Assembly: GCA_900755095.1 (NCBI GenBank)
Contig: CAAEFE010000040.1
Coordinates: forward strand, 1 to 64,000
From: an uncultured Bacteroides sp.
GTDB lineage: Bacteria > Bacteroidota > Bacteroidia > Bacteroidales > Bacteroidaceae
Direction of reading: 5' to 3'
DNA length: 64,000 bases
The notes under the pieces were generated by a model. It ran no database searches and was not told where the DNA came from. It saw only the letters and a program-made list of their open reading frames with translations. Below, in pieces: positions 1 to 7,301 of the stretch (its first letter is position 1; each line of letters begins with the position of its first letter). The position numbers and the translations under genes were made by a program.

Positions 1-98
1 CGAACGAGTGCTACATACCAGCGTTTTGAGTGTGCTACGCCTTCCCCTGTCCCACTACTAGGCCCGGCATTTACTGATTTCGGTTTCGTTAAAATCAT
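1..98 (-). CDS. UpxY-like (NusG family) antiterminator, N-terminal fragment
   Basis: Only the first 32 codons are inside the window; the gene continues past base 1. Translation from ATG at 98 gives a low-complexity start rich in Gly and Ser followed by KRWYVALVR, the usual opening strand of the NusG N-terminal (NGN) domain. Bacteroides UpxY proteins are NusG-like antiterminators encoded first in capsular polysaccharide operons. The upstream in-frame codon TAA shortly before the ATG fixes the start. The gene begins about 23 bases from an inverted repeat bounding an invertible promoter and lies next to a tyrosine recombinase gene, as expected for a capsule locus. Seen: the short translation and the context. 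Inferred: UpxY identity and a capsule operon to the left. With so little sequence another NusG paralogue is possible. Confidence 0.68.
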   Translation of the reverse strand, partial: MILTKPKSVNAGPSSGTGEGVAHSKRWYVALV

Positions 99-121
99 AC
101 TTTTTTACCCCATGTTCATCT

Positions 122-140
122 GTTACTTCTTAGGTAACAG
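122..140 (+). repeat. Left inverted repeat of invertible promoter
   Basis: GTTACTTCTTAGGTAACAG is the exact reverse complement of 394-412. One more matching base on each side extends the arm to 21 bp. Confidence 0.93.
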
Positions 141-215
141 ACAATACATACACGAAACGCATACTACAGTGAAAATAGAAATCACATACATGACAAAGGC
201 GTAGAAAATGGAAAA

Positions 216-250
216 GCCTAATATTCAATAAGAAAACTATTGAATTAGGC
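216..250. terminator. Stem-loop inside the invertible segment
   Basis: GCCTAATATTCAATA (216-230) pairs with TATTGAATTAGGC (238-250) around a 7-base loop, with a two-base bulge. It lies upstream of the promoter in the present orientation, so it could insulate the promoter from readthrough in either orientation. It has no long T run, so the terminator role is an inference. Confidence 0.5.
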
Positions 251-345
251 AATGAAAAAGTATAGAGCATGGAAATAAGATTATTTCATGTTCAGATAGT
301 TTTTTGCTCTATGTTTCAGATAAAACGAAAAAAAGTGGAAGAATA

Positions 346-378
346 TTTGCTTACTATTCGTGTTTTTGTCTATCTTTG
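346..378 (+). promoter_or_regulatory. Bacteroides promoter carried on the invertible segment
   Basis: TTTG at 346-349 and TATCTTTG at 371-378 are separated by 21 bases, matching the Bacteroides housekeeping consensus (-33 TTTG, -7 TAnnTTTG). It reads rightward in this window. Confidence 0.85.
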
Positions 379-393
379 CGTCAAATTTAAGTT

Positions 394-412
394 CTGTTAC
401 CTAAGAAGTAAC
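394..412 (-). repeat. Right inverted repeat of invertible promoter
   Basis: CTGTTACCTAAGAAGTAAC is the exact reverse complement of 122-140. It lies 15 bases downstream of the -7 box. Confidence 0.93.
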
Positions 413-450
413 ACACACATTTTACTTCTGATTATCAATATTTTATATAT

Positions 451-1410
451 CTACCATCTGTCTACACAACAGTTTCTCACGTAAGATAAATTCCCTTTAT
501 TTACCTCTGTACGTTCTTTAAGCCCGAAGCCTTTCAAATAGATTTGTGTGGTTTTTATAGATTTGTGTCCCAATGATTCACTAATCATTTCAATGGATAC
601 TCCACGATACTTCGCTGTCGTTGCCCAAGAATGGCGAAGTGTGTAAGAAGTGACAGGAGACTTCAAACGTAAAACTCTCGCTAAGTCCTTTAAACGGTTG
701 TTGAATCGACGAAGGGCAGACTGGTATTCCCGATAAGCCCTTTCATCCGTCCGTTTCTTATCACTACTAAGAATATCAAACAGATAATCCGGAGAATCAG
801 GATGAGAATCCTGGTTACTACGAAGCCGGTTGATCATTTCCTTTGCAGTATCAAGTATTTCCACACTCATCGGAGTTTTAGTCTTGATACGGTTATACCG
901 TAACACATTCTGATCTAAAGCAGATTTCTCCAGATGAGCTAAATCCGCGAATGACATTCCACAGAATTGAAACATCAAGGCAGCAATAGCCTGCGTACGA
1001 CGCAAACGCTCCGATTTGGGATCCTCATACAGAAGTCTACGTAATTCACCGATAGGCAAAGCTTTCTTTTGGCGAACATCTACTCCCGTATAAACATCAT
1101 GAAACAACCGAGGCACATAAGGTGCACTACCTGCTTCCACTCCTCGATTATAAATACAACGAAGCATACGCATATACGTAGAAATCGTATTAGGCTTCAA
1201 GCCACACTCATAAAGATACTGCCCGTAACGTCGTAAACGCTCGCGGGTGACCTGTCTGAACGACACATTGGACGTGCCACAAAATTTGCTAAAAGAGAAG
1301 ATAGCATTCTTATAGACATGCGCTGTAGAATGCCTTCCTTCCTTTCGCAAACGACCGATGTAGAACTCTGCACATCGGCTAAACCCATTTTTGTTCATCA
1401 TTTGCATCAC
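451..1410 (-). CDS. Tyrosine site-specific recombinase (probable promoter invertase)
   Basis: A 319-residue tyrosine recombinase with an N-terminal SAM-like DNA-binding domain (about residues 10-100) and a C-terminal catalytic domain. Catalytic elements visible are LRHSWAT (Arg box), LGHKSIKTTQIYL (His and nucleophile Tyr) and GMSFADLAHL. In this Bacteroides clade the first catalytic Arg of the GLR motif is commonly replaced, as I recall for IntDOT, and here too the motif reads GMS. The protein has the short length of chromosomal invertases and no neighbouring mobile-element genes. Its 3' end lies 38 bases from the right inverted repeat, so the simplest role is flipping that promoter. The rightward promoter would make antisense RNA across its 3' end. 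An integrase of a lost element is the alternative. Confidence 0.88.
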   Translation of the reverse strand: MMQMMNKNGFSRCAEFYIGRLRKEGRHSTAHVYKNAIFSFSKFCGTSNVSFRQVTRERLRRYGQYLYECGLKPNTISTYMRMLRCIYNRGVEAGSAPYVPRLFHDVYTGVDVRQKKALPIGELRRLLYEDPKSERLRRTQAIAALMFQFCGMSFADLAHLEKSALDQNVLRYNRIKTKTPMSVEILDTAKEMINRLRSNQDSHPDSPDYLFDILSSDKKRTDERAYREYQSALRRFNNRLKDLARVLRLKSPVTSYTLRHSWATTAKYRGVSIEMISESLGHKSIKTTQIYLKGFGLKERTEVNKGNLSYVRNCCVDRW

Positions 1411-1593
1411 TAGTTATTTTATATATGCCATTTGGCAAGCGGCAAAAAAACAAATCTTTTTGCATACCTGACACGTACTTACTAGATGCAGTCCTATTTT
1501 TTATCATTTTTAACGTTATTACAATCAGCAAATTATGACAGTAAAAATGGTATCACTATCATTGCTGCGCTGACAAATAAACGGTAAAAGAAC

Positions 1594-1635
1594 TAAAAAA
1601 ATATCCGGATGCTCACAAAAAGAACATCCGGATAT
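1594..1635 (-). terminator. Rho-independent terminator of the heparin lyase I gene
   Basis: ATATCCGGATG (1601-1611) and CATCCGGATAT (1625-1635) form a perfect 11-bp stem with a 13-base loop. On the minus strand the stem is followed by a T run (A run at 1595-1600 on plus), 26 bases after the lyase stop codon. Confidence 0.88.
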
Positions 1636-1660
1636 CACTCTCTTTTTACCTTCTGACTAA

Positions 1661-2839
1661 TTACCTTTCTGAATAGTTTGCCAGATTGTAACATACCGGC
1701 TTAGTGCTATTACCTACACGGTAAATACCGAACTTGAAGTAATAACCATCATCGTCGTTACGTCCAATCATGATTTTTTCATTGTCTACAATGTGTTTAC
1801 TAACCTTTTTCCCTTTTTCCTGATAGTCCATCTGCACATCGAGCATACCTGGTTTTACAATCGTTTCCGCCTCTTTGCCATAGACTGTCCAGTCGATATG
1901 AATGCGGAATGTAATCCAGCAGTCTTTCGGAAAATCGGCATAAGGCATTTTGTAAGCAATGGTCGATGCTTTATAGTCTGATGTTACAGGTTTCATGATC
2001 GGTGTTTTTTCGGGATTTGCGTTGCAACGGTCGTCTTTATCCGTCAGCCACTTACGGTCGGAATTTGCTTTGATATAGAACCATCCACCGGAGAACCCGA
2101 ACGCCAATGGAGGATAGCCTCCTTGTTCCACGAGCCATCCGTTGGCCTTTCCGGCCTGATATACAGGATTCCCTTGTTTGTTTTTCACCGGATTACCTTG
2201 TTTATCCAGCTTGGCTACTTTCTCGTGCCCTTCATTCTTTTTAAAGATCGTAGTCTTTTCCAGTTCAACGAACTCGTCAATCGTAAGTTTCTTCACTTCT
2301 CCTTGTGGAGTTTGTACCAATGTACGATCCGGCATCCCATGCCATTGGGCAAAAATTGTCGAGACATCGCTACCCAATGAAGAAGGAATATATACGGCAA
2401 ACTCATAGTCGCGGGAAGCTCCTTGCGGACAAATACCTTTCCCATGATGATATACAGTTTTGGTAATCTGTGCTTTCTGATAAACATCGGCAGGCAGGCC
2501 TTTGAAATCATCGGAAGTTGCATAACAATAAGAAAATTCCGCACGCCCTTTTGTTTCCCCTTTGGCATATCCTGACAGGGTGTTATCATCTTCCTTCAAT
2601 TCAAAACGATAGGAAGGCTTACCGTTGAACATACGTGTGAAGTCGCGTTGAATTGCATGAGGCTTTTTAGTCCCTACTGCTACCCAGCAATCGTCTATAA
2701 TTTGATTGACGCGTGCCGAATCCGCCTGCACGTTTACCCGTTCCGTAAGCGGAACCAACGTTTGTGTATCTTTGGTTTGAGCGGTCAGTGCCGTACATCC
2801 TACTGCTACCACACAGATAGCAAAAATGTTTTTCTTCAT
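1661..2839 (-). CDS. Heparin lyase I (polysaccharide lyase family 13)
   Basis: A 392-residue secreted lyase that cleaves heparin and highly sulfated heparan sulfate by beta-elimination, leaving an unsaturated uronic acid. It follows Pedobacter heparinus heparinase I almost end to end from memory: RVNVQADSA near the N terminus, FNGKPSYRFELK, TIFAQWHG (catalytic His region), NGWLVEQGGYP, ANSDRKWLTDK, KDCWITFR and the terminal GRNDDDGYYFKFGIYRVGNS segment with the Lys/Tyr active-site residues. The signal peptide ends around LTAQ; the earlier VAVGC could also be read as a weak lipobox, so periplasm versus surface is open. It sits apart from the main heparin operon, with the galactan locus between, as in B. 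thetaiotaomicron. Its own terminator follows. Confidence 0.95.
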   Translation of the reverse strand: MKKNIFAICVVAVGCTALTAQTKDTQTLVPLTERVNVQADSARVNQIIDDCWVAVGTKKPHAIQRDFTRMFNGKPSYRFELKEDDNTLSGYAKGETKGRAEFSYCYATSDDFKGLPADVYQKAQITKTVYHHGKGICPQGASRDYEFAVYIPSSLGSDVSTIFAQWHGMPDRTLVQTPQGEVKKLTIDEFVELEKTTIFKKNEGHEKVAKLDKQGNPVKNKQGNPVYQAGKANGWLVEQGGYPPLAFGFSGGWFYIKANSDRKWLTDKDDRCNANPEKTPIMKPVTSDYKASTIAYKMPYADFPKDCWITFRIHIDWTVYGKEAETIVKPGMLDVQMDYQEKGKKVSKHIVDNEKIMIGRNDDDGYYFKFGIYRVGNSTKPVCYNLANYSER

Positions 2840-2868
2840 TCTATTCGGTATTAAGTTTGTTGACGGTG

Positions 2869-2904
2869 CAAAAATACGAAAGGCAACCTCATCGGCTGCC
2901 TTTC
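2869..2904 (-). terminator. Terminator between DUF4738 and heparin lyase genes
   Basis: GAAAGGCA (2878-2885) pairs with TGCCTTTC (2897-2904), and the stem extends inward with one mismatch. On the minus strand it is followed by TATTTTTG, which serves as the T run. The same TATTTTTG fits the Bacteroides -7 consensus for the heparin lyase gene 30 bases further on, so termination and initiation signals may overlap. Confidence 0.7.
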
Positions 2905-2962
2905 TTTTGTCTCAAATGTTCTCACATTTGTGTAATTTTACTGTCAACACCCGCCTACAAAC

Positions 2963-3514
2963 TTAATTGGGGGCTTCATCGTCATAATCTTCTTCAAGTA
3001 TATCTACTTTCTGTATACTCATTTTTCCATCGGCAGTGATCGTTATGGAAAGCGGCATATACAAATCTGTCTGCGGATAACAAACACTTGCGGCATAGAC
3101 AATCCCCTGCGGAGTGGTCTTGTCATATACAATGCCTTCCAATATAGACTTAGATAGGAAGTTCGCATCGACTACCGATGAAAAATCATTCTTGGTAAAG
3201 GTCTTGTTCAACACGGTTTCATTACCACGAGTCAGGTGCAACACTATTTTATTGTCGACATAGGTATCTCCCAGCTCGTTTGTCACATGGGGCAGATTTT
3301 CATCCGGAGTACGCGAAACGAGGGAATGATAATCTTTCCCCTTAAACTTAAAGTCGGTTTCGCTCTTAGACGTCTGCATACGCTGCAATCCGTGAGCATC
3401 CACACTGTCTATCATCGCCAATGTCGACGTATTATCTGAAGATCCTTTTTTACCGCCACATGCACTCACAGCCACTGCCAACGGCAATAAAAGCCAATAA
3501 ATTAGTTTTCTCAT
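2963..3514 (-). CDS. DUF4738 family lipoprotein
   Basis: A 183-residue protein with a lipoprotein signal (MRKLIYWLLLPLAVAVSAC, Cys19) followed by a GGKKGSSDN linker, so it is probably periplasmic or outer-membrane anchored. The body is a single small beta-rich domain (TYVDNKIVLHLTRGNETV, SILEGIVYDK, YMPLSITITADGKMSIQK) of the type called DUF4738 in Bacteroides; the match is from memory. The C terminus is very acidic (EEDYDDEAPN). Function is unknown. It is read in the same direction as heparin lyase I but is separated by a terminator, and it is divergent from the galactan HTCS. The equivalent B. thetaiotaomicron gene also lies next to the heparin lyase gene. Confidence 0.8.
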   Translation of the reverse strand: MRKLIYWLLLPLAVAVSACGGKKGSSDNTSTLAMIDSVDAHGLQRMQTSKSETDFKFKGKDYHSLVSRTPDENLPHVTNELGDTYVDNKIVLHLTRGNETVLNKTFTKNDFSSVVDANFLSKSILEGIVYDKTTPQGIVYAASVCYPQTDLYMPLSITITADGKMSIQKVDILEEDYDDEAPN

Positions 3515-3593
3515 ACGTAAGTTTTCTGTTTATAAATAGATAGCAAAGGAACAAAAAGAGCGGGATATTTACAAGTGTAACCGACATTTTTCC

Positions 3594-3601
3594 TACATTT
3601 G
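3594..3601 (+). promoter_or_regulatory. Putative -7 box of the galactan HTCS gene
   Basis: TACATTTG fits TAnnTTTG and lies 60 bases before the ATG at 3662. No clear TTTG was seen at -33. Confidence 0.5.
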
Positions 3602-3661
3602 CAGGAAAGAAGGAATACTTTTACAACAATTACAGATTTAAAAACCTGCAAACCTAACACC

Positions 3662-6600
3662 ATGCGCGAACGAATTACAACAATTCTTTTTCTCATCCTT
3701 GCCTACTGTAGCAGTGGCAATGTGTATGGGCAAAAAGTAAATTATCAGCAATTCGACAACATCTATCTCGGGGCCGAAGCTTCGGTGATTAGTTGCTTCC
3801 TGCAAGATAGCGAGGGACTGATATGGGTGGGTTCCAACAAGGGGTTATTCAGTTATGACGGTTATTCCACACAACAGCATTTCACGTATGGAGAACGTAC
3901 TAACACACGTATCTACTGCGGTATTATAGCAGATAACACTTATTTATATCTGGGAACAGATAACGGGATTCTTGTTTATAACTATCGAACAGACAAATAT
4001 GAGCAACCGGATACTGATTTTCCAACGGATGTCCGTACCATGGTACTCCAGGGAGATACATTGTGGATAGGTTCGTTGAACGGATTATATACTTATCAGT
4101 TAAAAAGCCGTCAACTGAATCATTTCGACAGCAAACAGACCGGATTGCCTCATAACACCATCTATTCCATCATTCATACAAAAGATAATCAAATTTATAT
4201 AGGTACTTACAACGGATTATGCCGCTATGTGCAGGCAAGTGGAAAATTTGAAAACATCCTTTTGCCCGTTAACCGGGGAGGCAGCAATTTGTTTGTCAAT
4301 TCTCTGTTGGAAGACACCACCCGACAATGTATCTGGATCGGGATGGAAGGTTATCTCTTCCAATACAATCCCACTATAGGAGAGATGAAGGCGATAGAGG
4401 TATTTCATAACAACTCCATCAAATCACTGGCACTGGACGGAGATGAAAATTTGCTGGCAGGTACAGACAACGGGCTTTATGTGTACCAGAATGACAAAGA
4501 ACCTTTGCAGCATATCATTCACGATTCACGCAATATCCAGTCACTAACCAACAATATTATCTGGAACATATTCTCGGATCAGGAACATAATATCTGGCTG
4601 GGAACAGATTATGGCATTTCCCTATCACGCTATAACAGTGCGCTGCAATTTGTACCGATTTCTCAAATCACAGGCACAGGAGACGGAAATCAGTTCTATT
4701 CCCTGTTCCGGGATTCCAAAGGATTCTATTGGTTCGGAGGTACAAACGGAGTGATCCGGTTCACCCATCCTGCAGGCAATAAACACGATGCTATCTGGTA
4801 TAGAATGGGGGATAAAAACCATCCGTTATCCCACAACCGGATACGACACATCTACGAGGATAGAGAACAGCAGTTATGGATAGCCACAGACGGAAGTATC
4901 AACCGCTATGACTATAATACCCATCAATTTGTACACTACAACATCGTAGACAGTACAGGAACTTATAATACCAACTGGGCTTATTACCTGTTTGAAGATA
5001 CTGACGGGAAGCTTTGGATCGCCACCTGTCTCGGAGGTATCTTTGTTGTGGACAAACATAAACTGATACAATCTGCCGGAAAATCGTATGTGGCCGATCA
5101 AAATTATTCCATTCATAATGGGCTGTCGGGGATGTTCATTAATCAGATTGTCCCTGATGCGGAAGGTAATGTATGGGTATTGTTATACAACAGCAAAGGG
5201 ATAGACAAAATCAATGCCCGTACGCGACAAGTGACAAAGCTGTTTGCCGATGAATTAAGTGGCGAGAAGAGCCCGAACTACCTTTTACGGGATGAAGACG
5301 GCATGCTTTGGGTAGGATTTCACGGAGGGGTGATGCGTATCAATCCCAAAGACTCGAGTCAGCAAAGTATCTCTTTCGGCAATTTCAGCAATAACGAGAT
5401 TCTGTCTATGACCTCTGTAAAAGAACACATCTGGGTTTCCACCACTAACGGACTTTGGATCATCGACCGGAGAACAATGGATGCCCGCCAGCAAAGCCTG
5501 ACGGATAAACGTTTCACCAGTCTCATGTTTGATCCGGAAGATGGAAATATCTATCTGGGAGGTGCAGACGGGTTCGGCATATCCCGTCCCGAAATACAAG
5601 CCATGAGTCAGCCGGAACACTCCATTTTACTGACTGCCTTATATATCAACAATCAACTGATGTCTCCGCATACTGGAGAGAATATTCCCAACATCCGTTA
5701 TACCGATGCTATCGAACTAAAATACGACCAGAACAACCTGGCTTTCGAACTTTCAGACCTCCCCTACTCGCTGGAAGAAAAACATGAATTCGTCTACCGG
5801 CTGGAAGGTATGGACAAAGAATGGAATTTCCTGCAATCCAACACGAATCGCATTACGTACAGTAATCTGGGTTATGGGGATTATCAGCTGGTAATCAGCA
5901 AAGTAGAAAAGAGCGGTTCTCCTTCCGAGCATCCATATATCCTGAATATTAAAATTCTCCCTCCATGGTATTACACACTTTGGGCAAAGATAATCTACAT
6001 TCTTTTATTCTTGAGCCTCATTGCCTGGGTTATCAACTTTTTCCGTGTCAAGAACCGTCTAAAAATGGAACGGATGGAAAAAGAGAAGATTCTGGAACAA
6101 TCACGCCAGAAAATGGCTTTCTTTACCAATTTGTCTAATGAATTAAAGACACCGCTTAGCCGGATTATCGCTCCTGTCAGTCAATTGCTCCCCGTTGCAG
6201 AAGAAGTGCATGAGAAACAGACACTGGAGGAGGTACAGCGTAATGCAATGAAAATAAACTCATTGATTCATCAGGTATTAAACTTCAACCGGATAGAGGA
6301 TAATAAAGATTCGCTGCTGATTTTGTCGCGCATCGAACTTGTGTCATTCAGCCGTAGTCTGTTTTCTGTCTATGAGGAAAACAAACAGATCACATTCCAT
6401 TTCGAGACGAATAAAGCCAAGATTTATGCTGATATGGATGCCATCAAACTTGGAGTGATTTTAGATAATCTGCTTTCAAATGCCGTCAAATTCACCCCGG
6501 ATGGCGGAAGCGTCCGTCTGTCTCTTTTCTATCGTGAAGAAACGGGATTGTTGGATATCTGTGTTTCAGATACAGGAAGCGGAATCCCGCAACAAGATAT

Positions 6601-7186
6601 TCCATATATCTTCCAGCGCTTTTTCCAGTCTCCACATTCCGGCAATAAGGAAGGTACAGGTATCGGACTTTATCTGGTCAAGACTTATACGGAACTTCAT
6701 GGCGGTCACATCAACGGAGTCACCTCGAACGAAGGAAAAGGAACTTCCATTGGCCTGAATATCCCTGTCATCGCCGTAGAGAAAGAAGAGATTCCGGCGA
6801 CACAGGTGAAAAAGCAGTTGGAATCGTTGCCTGTTCTTAAACCAATCGAAGCAGAATCTCAAGATGAGAAATTTCTGTCGAACATTATCCGCCTGATTGA
6901 GGACCATCTTTCTGAATCGGAATTGAATGTAAATGCACTTTGTGAATTATCCGGTATCAGCAATAAGCAGATTTACCGGAAAATCAAACAGCTGACCGGA
7001 ATGTCTCCAGTGGAATACATCAAATCGATCCGGATGAAAAAGGCGGCCATGTTGTTGCAACAAAAGAAATTTACCGTTGCCGAAGTGATGTACATGGTAG
7101 GCTTTTCCAATCACTCTTACTTCTCCAAATGTTTTCAGGCAGAATTCGGAAAAACGCCACGCCAGTACCTTAATGAAGACCTGTAG
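3662..7186 (+). CDS. Atypical hybrid two-component regulator (HTCS) of the galactan locus, no receiver domain
   Basis: 1174 residues from ATG 3662, chosen because it begins a good signal peptide (MRERITTILFLILAYCSS to about residue 24). Order: periplasmic two-bladed propeller repeats (IWVGSNKGLFSYDGY, IWIGMEGYLFQY, IWLGTDYGISL and others), a Y_Y_Y domain near 690-765, one membrane helix near 770-795, a HisKA-like helix pair, a HATPase domain (DNLLSNAVKFTP, DTGSGIP, GTGIGLYLV) and a C-terminal AraC-type HTH ending RQYLNEDL. Two departures from the family: the H-box reads NLSNELKTPL, so the phospho-acceptor His is Asn826 (AAT at 6137-6139), and only about 40 residues join the HATPase to the HTH, so the receiver domain is absent. 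Usual HTCS are about 1300 or more residues. It should sense a galactan fragment and activate the operon beginning at 7302; how the signal passes without a phosphorelay is unknown. Confidence 0.9.
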   Translation: MRERITTILFLILAYCSSGNVYGQKVNYQQFDNIYLGAEASVISCFLQDSEGLIWVGSNKGLFSYDGYSTQQHFTYGERTNTRIYCGIIADNTYLYLGTDNGILVYNYRTDKYEQPDTDFPTDVRTMVLQGDTLWIGSLNGLYTYQLKSRQLNHFDSKQTGLPHNTIYSIIHTKDNQIYIGTYNGLCRYVQASGKFENILLPVNRGGSNLFVNSLLEDTTRQCIWIGMEGYLFQYNPTIGEMKAIEVFHNNSIKSLALDGDENLLAGTDNGLYVYQNDKEPLQHIIHDSRNIQSLTNNIIWNIFSDQEHNIWLGTDYGISLSRYNSALQFVPISQITGTGDGNQFYSLFRDSKGFYWFGGTNGVIRFTHPAGNKHDAIWYRMGDKNHPLSHNRIRHIYEDREQQLWIATDGSINRYDYNTHQFVHYNIVDSTGTYNTNWAYYLFEDTDGKLWIATCLGGIFVVDKHKLIQSAGKSYVADQNYSIHNGLSGMFINQIVPDAEGNVWVLLYNSKGIDKINARTRQVTKLFADELSGEKSPNYLLRDEDGMLWVGFHGGVMRINPKDSSQQSISFGNFSNNEILSMTSVKEHIWVSTTNGLWIIDRRTMDARQQSLTDKRFTSLMFDPEDGNIYLGGADGFGISRPEIQAMSQPEHSILLTALYINNQLMSPHTGENIPNIRYTDAIELKYDQNNLAFELSDLPYSLEEKHEFVYRLEGMDKEWNFLQSNTNRITYSNLGYGDYQLVISKVEKSGSPSEHPYILNIKILPPWYYTLWAKIIYILLFLSLIAWVINFFRVKNRLKMERMEKEKILEQSRQKMAFFTNLSNELKTPLSRIIAPVSQLLPVAEEVHEKQTLEEVQRNAMKINSLIHQVLNFNRIEDNKDSLLILSRIELVSFSRSLFSVYEENKQITFHFETNKAKIYADMDAIKLGVILDNLLSNAVKFTPDGGSVRLSLFYREETGLLDICVSDTGSGIPQQDIPYIFQRFFQSPHSGNKEGTGIGLYLVKTYTELHGGHINGVTSNEGKGTSIGLNIPVIAVEKEEIPATQVKKQLESLPVLKPIEAESQDEKFLSNIIRLIEDHLSESELNVNALCELSGISNKQIYRKIKQLTGMSPVEYIKSIRMKKAAMLLQQKKFTVAEVMYMVGFSNHSYFSKCFQAEFGKTPRQYLNEDL

Positions 7187-7187
7187 A

Positions 7188-7204
7188 GGCATTTTGGGGC
7201 ATTT
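7188..7204 (+). promoter_or_regulatory. Direct repeats upstream of the galactan operon, possible regulator site
   Basis: GGCATTT occurs at 7188-7194 and 7198-7204, one helical turn apart, just after the HTCS stop and about 60 bases upstream of the -7 box at 7263. Direct repeats in this position fit an HTCS operator, but this is inference. Confidence 0.3.
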
Positions 7205-7262
7205 CGTCCTATTTTTATCCTTATATGTCCAATCTGTGCTTTTATTGAAATGACCAATAAAT

Positions 7263-7270
7263 TACTTTTG
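7263..7270 (+). promoter_or_regulatory. Putative -7 box of the galactan operon
   Basis: TACTTTTG matches TAnnTTTG, 31 bases before the ATG of the GH147-like gene. Confidence 0.6.
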
Positions 7271-7301
7271 TTGCTGTCAATAAACCGATAAATTTGATAG
7301 C

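Larger units (their letters stand above)
121..413. promoter_or_regulatory. Invertible promoter segment flanked by 21-bp inverted repeats
   Basis: A perfect 21-bp inverted repeat bounds this segment: left arm 121-141 (TGTTACTTCTTAGGTAACAG then A), right arm 393-413. Each arm is itself a dyad, GTTAC-7 nt-GTAAC, the form expected of a tyrosine recombinase crossover site. Inside is a canonical Bacteroides promoter near the right arm. It now points right, away from the upxY-like gene and into the 3' end of the convergent recombinase gene (OFF). Inversion about the centre would place the -7 box near 156-163 on the minus strand, about 60 bases before the upxY-like ATG (ON). Confidence 0.9.

Noticed and set aside
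269..484. A 71-codon open frame rich in Phe, Ile and Tyr
   Set aside because: It crosses the invertible promoter and the right inverted repeat and overlaps the recombinase 3' end; composition reflects A+T-rich non-coding DNA.
3662..7186. Frameshifted or truncated HTCS pseudogene
   Set aside because: The frame is continuous from signal peptide to HTH with conserved ATP-binding and HTH motifs; only the His and the receiver are absent.
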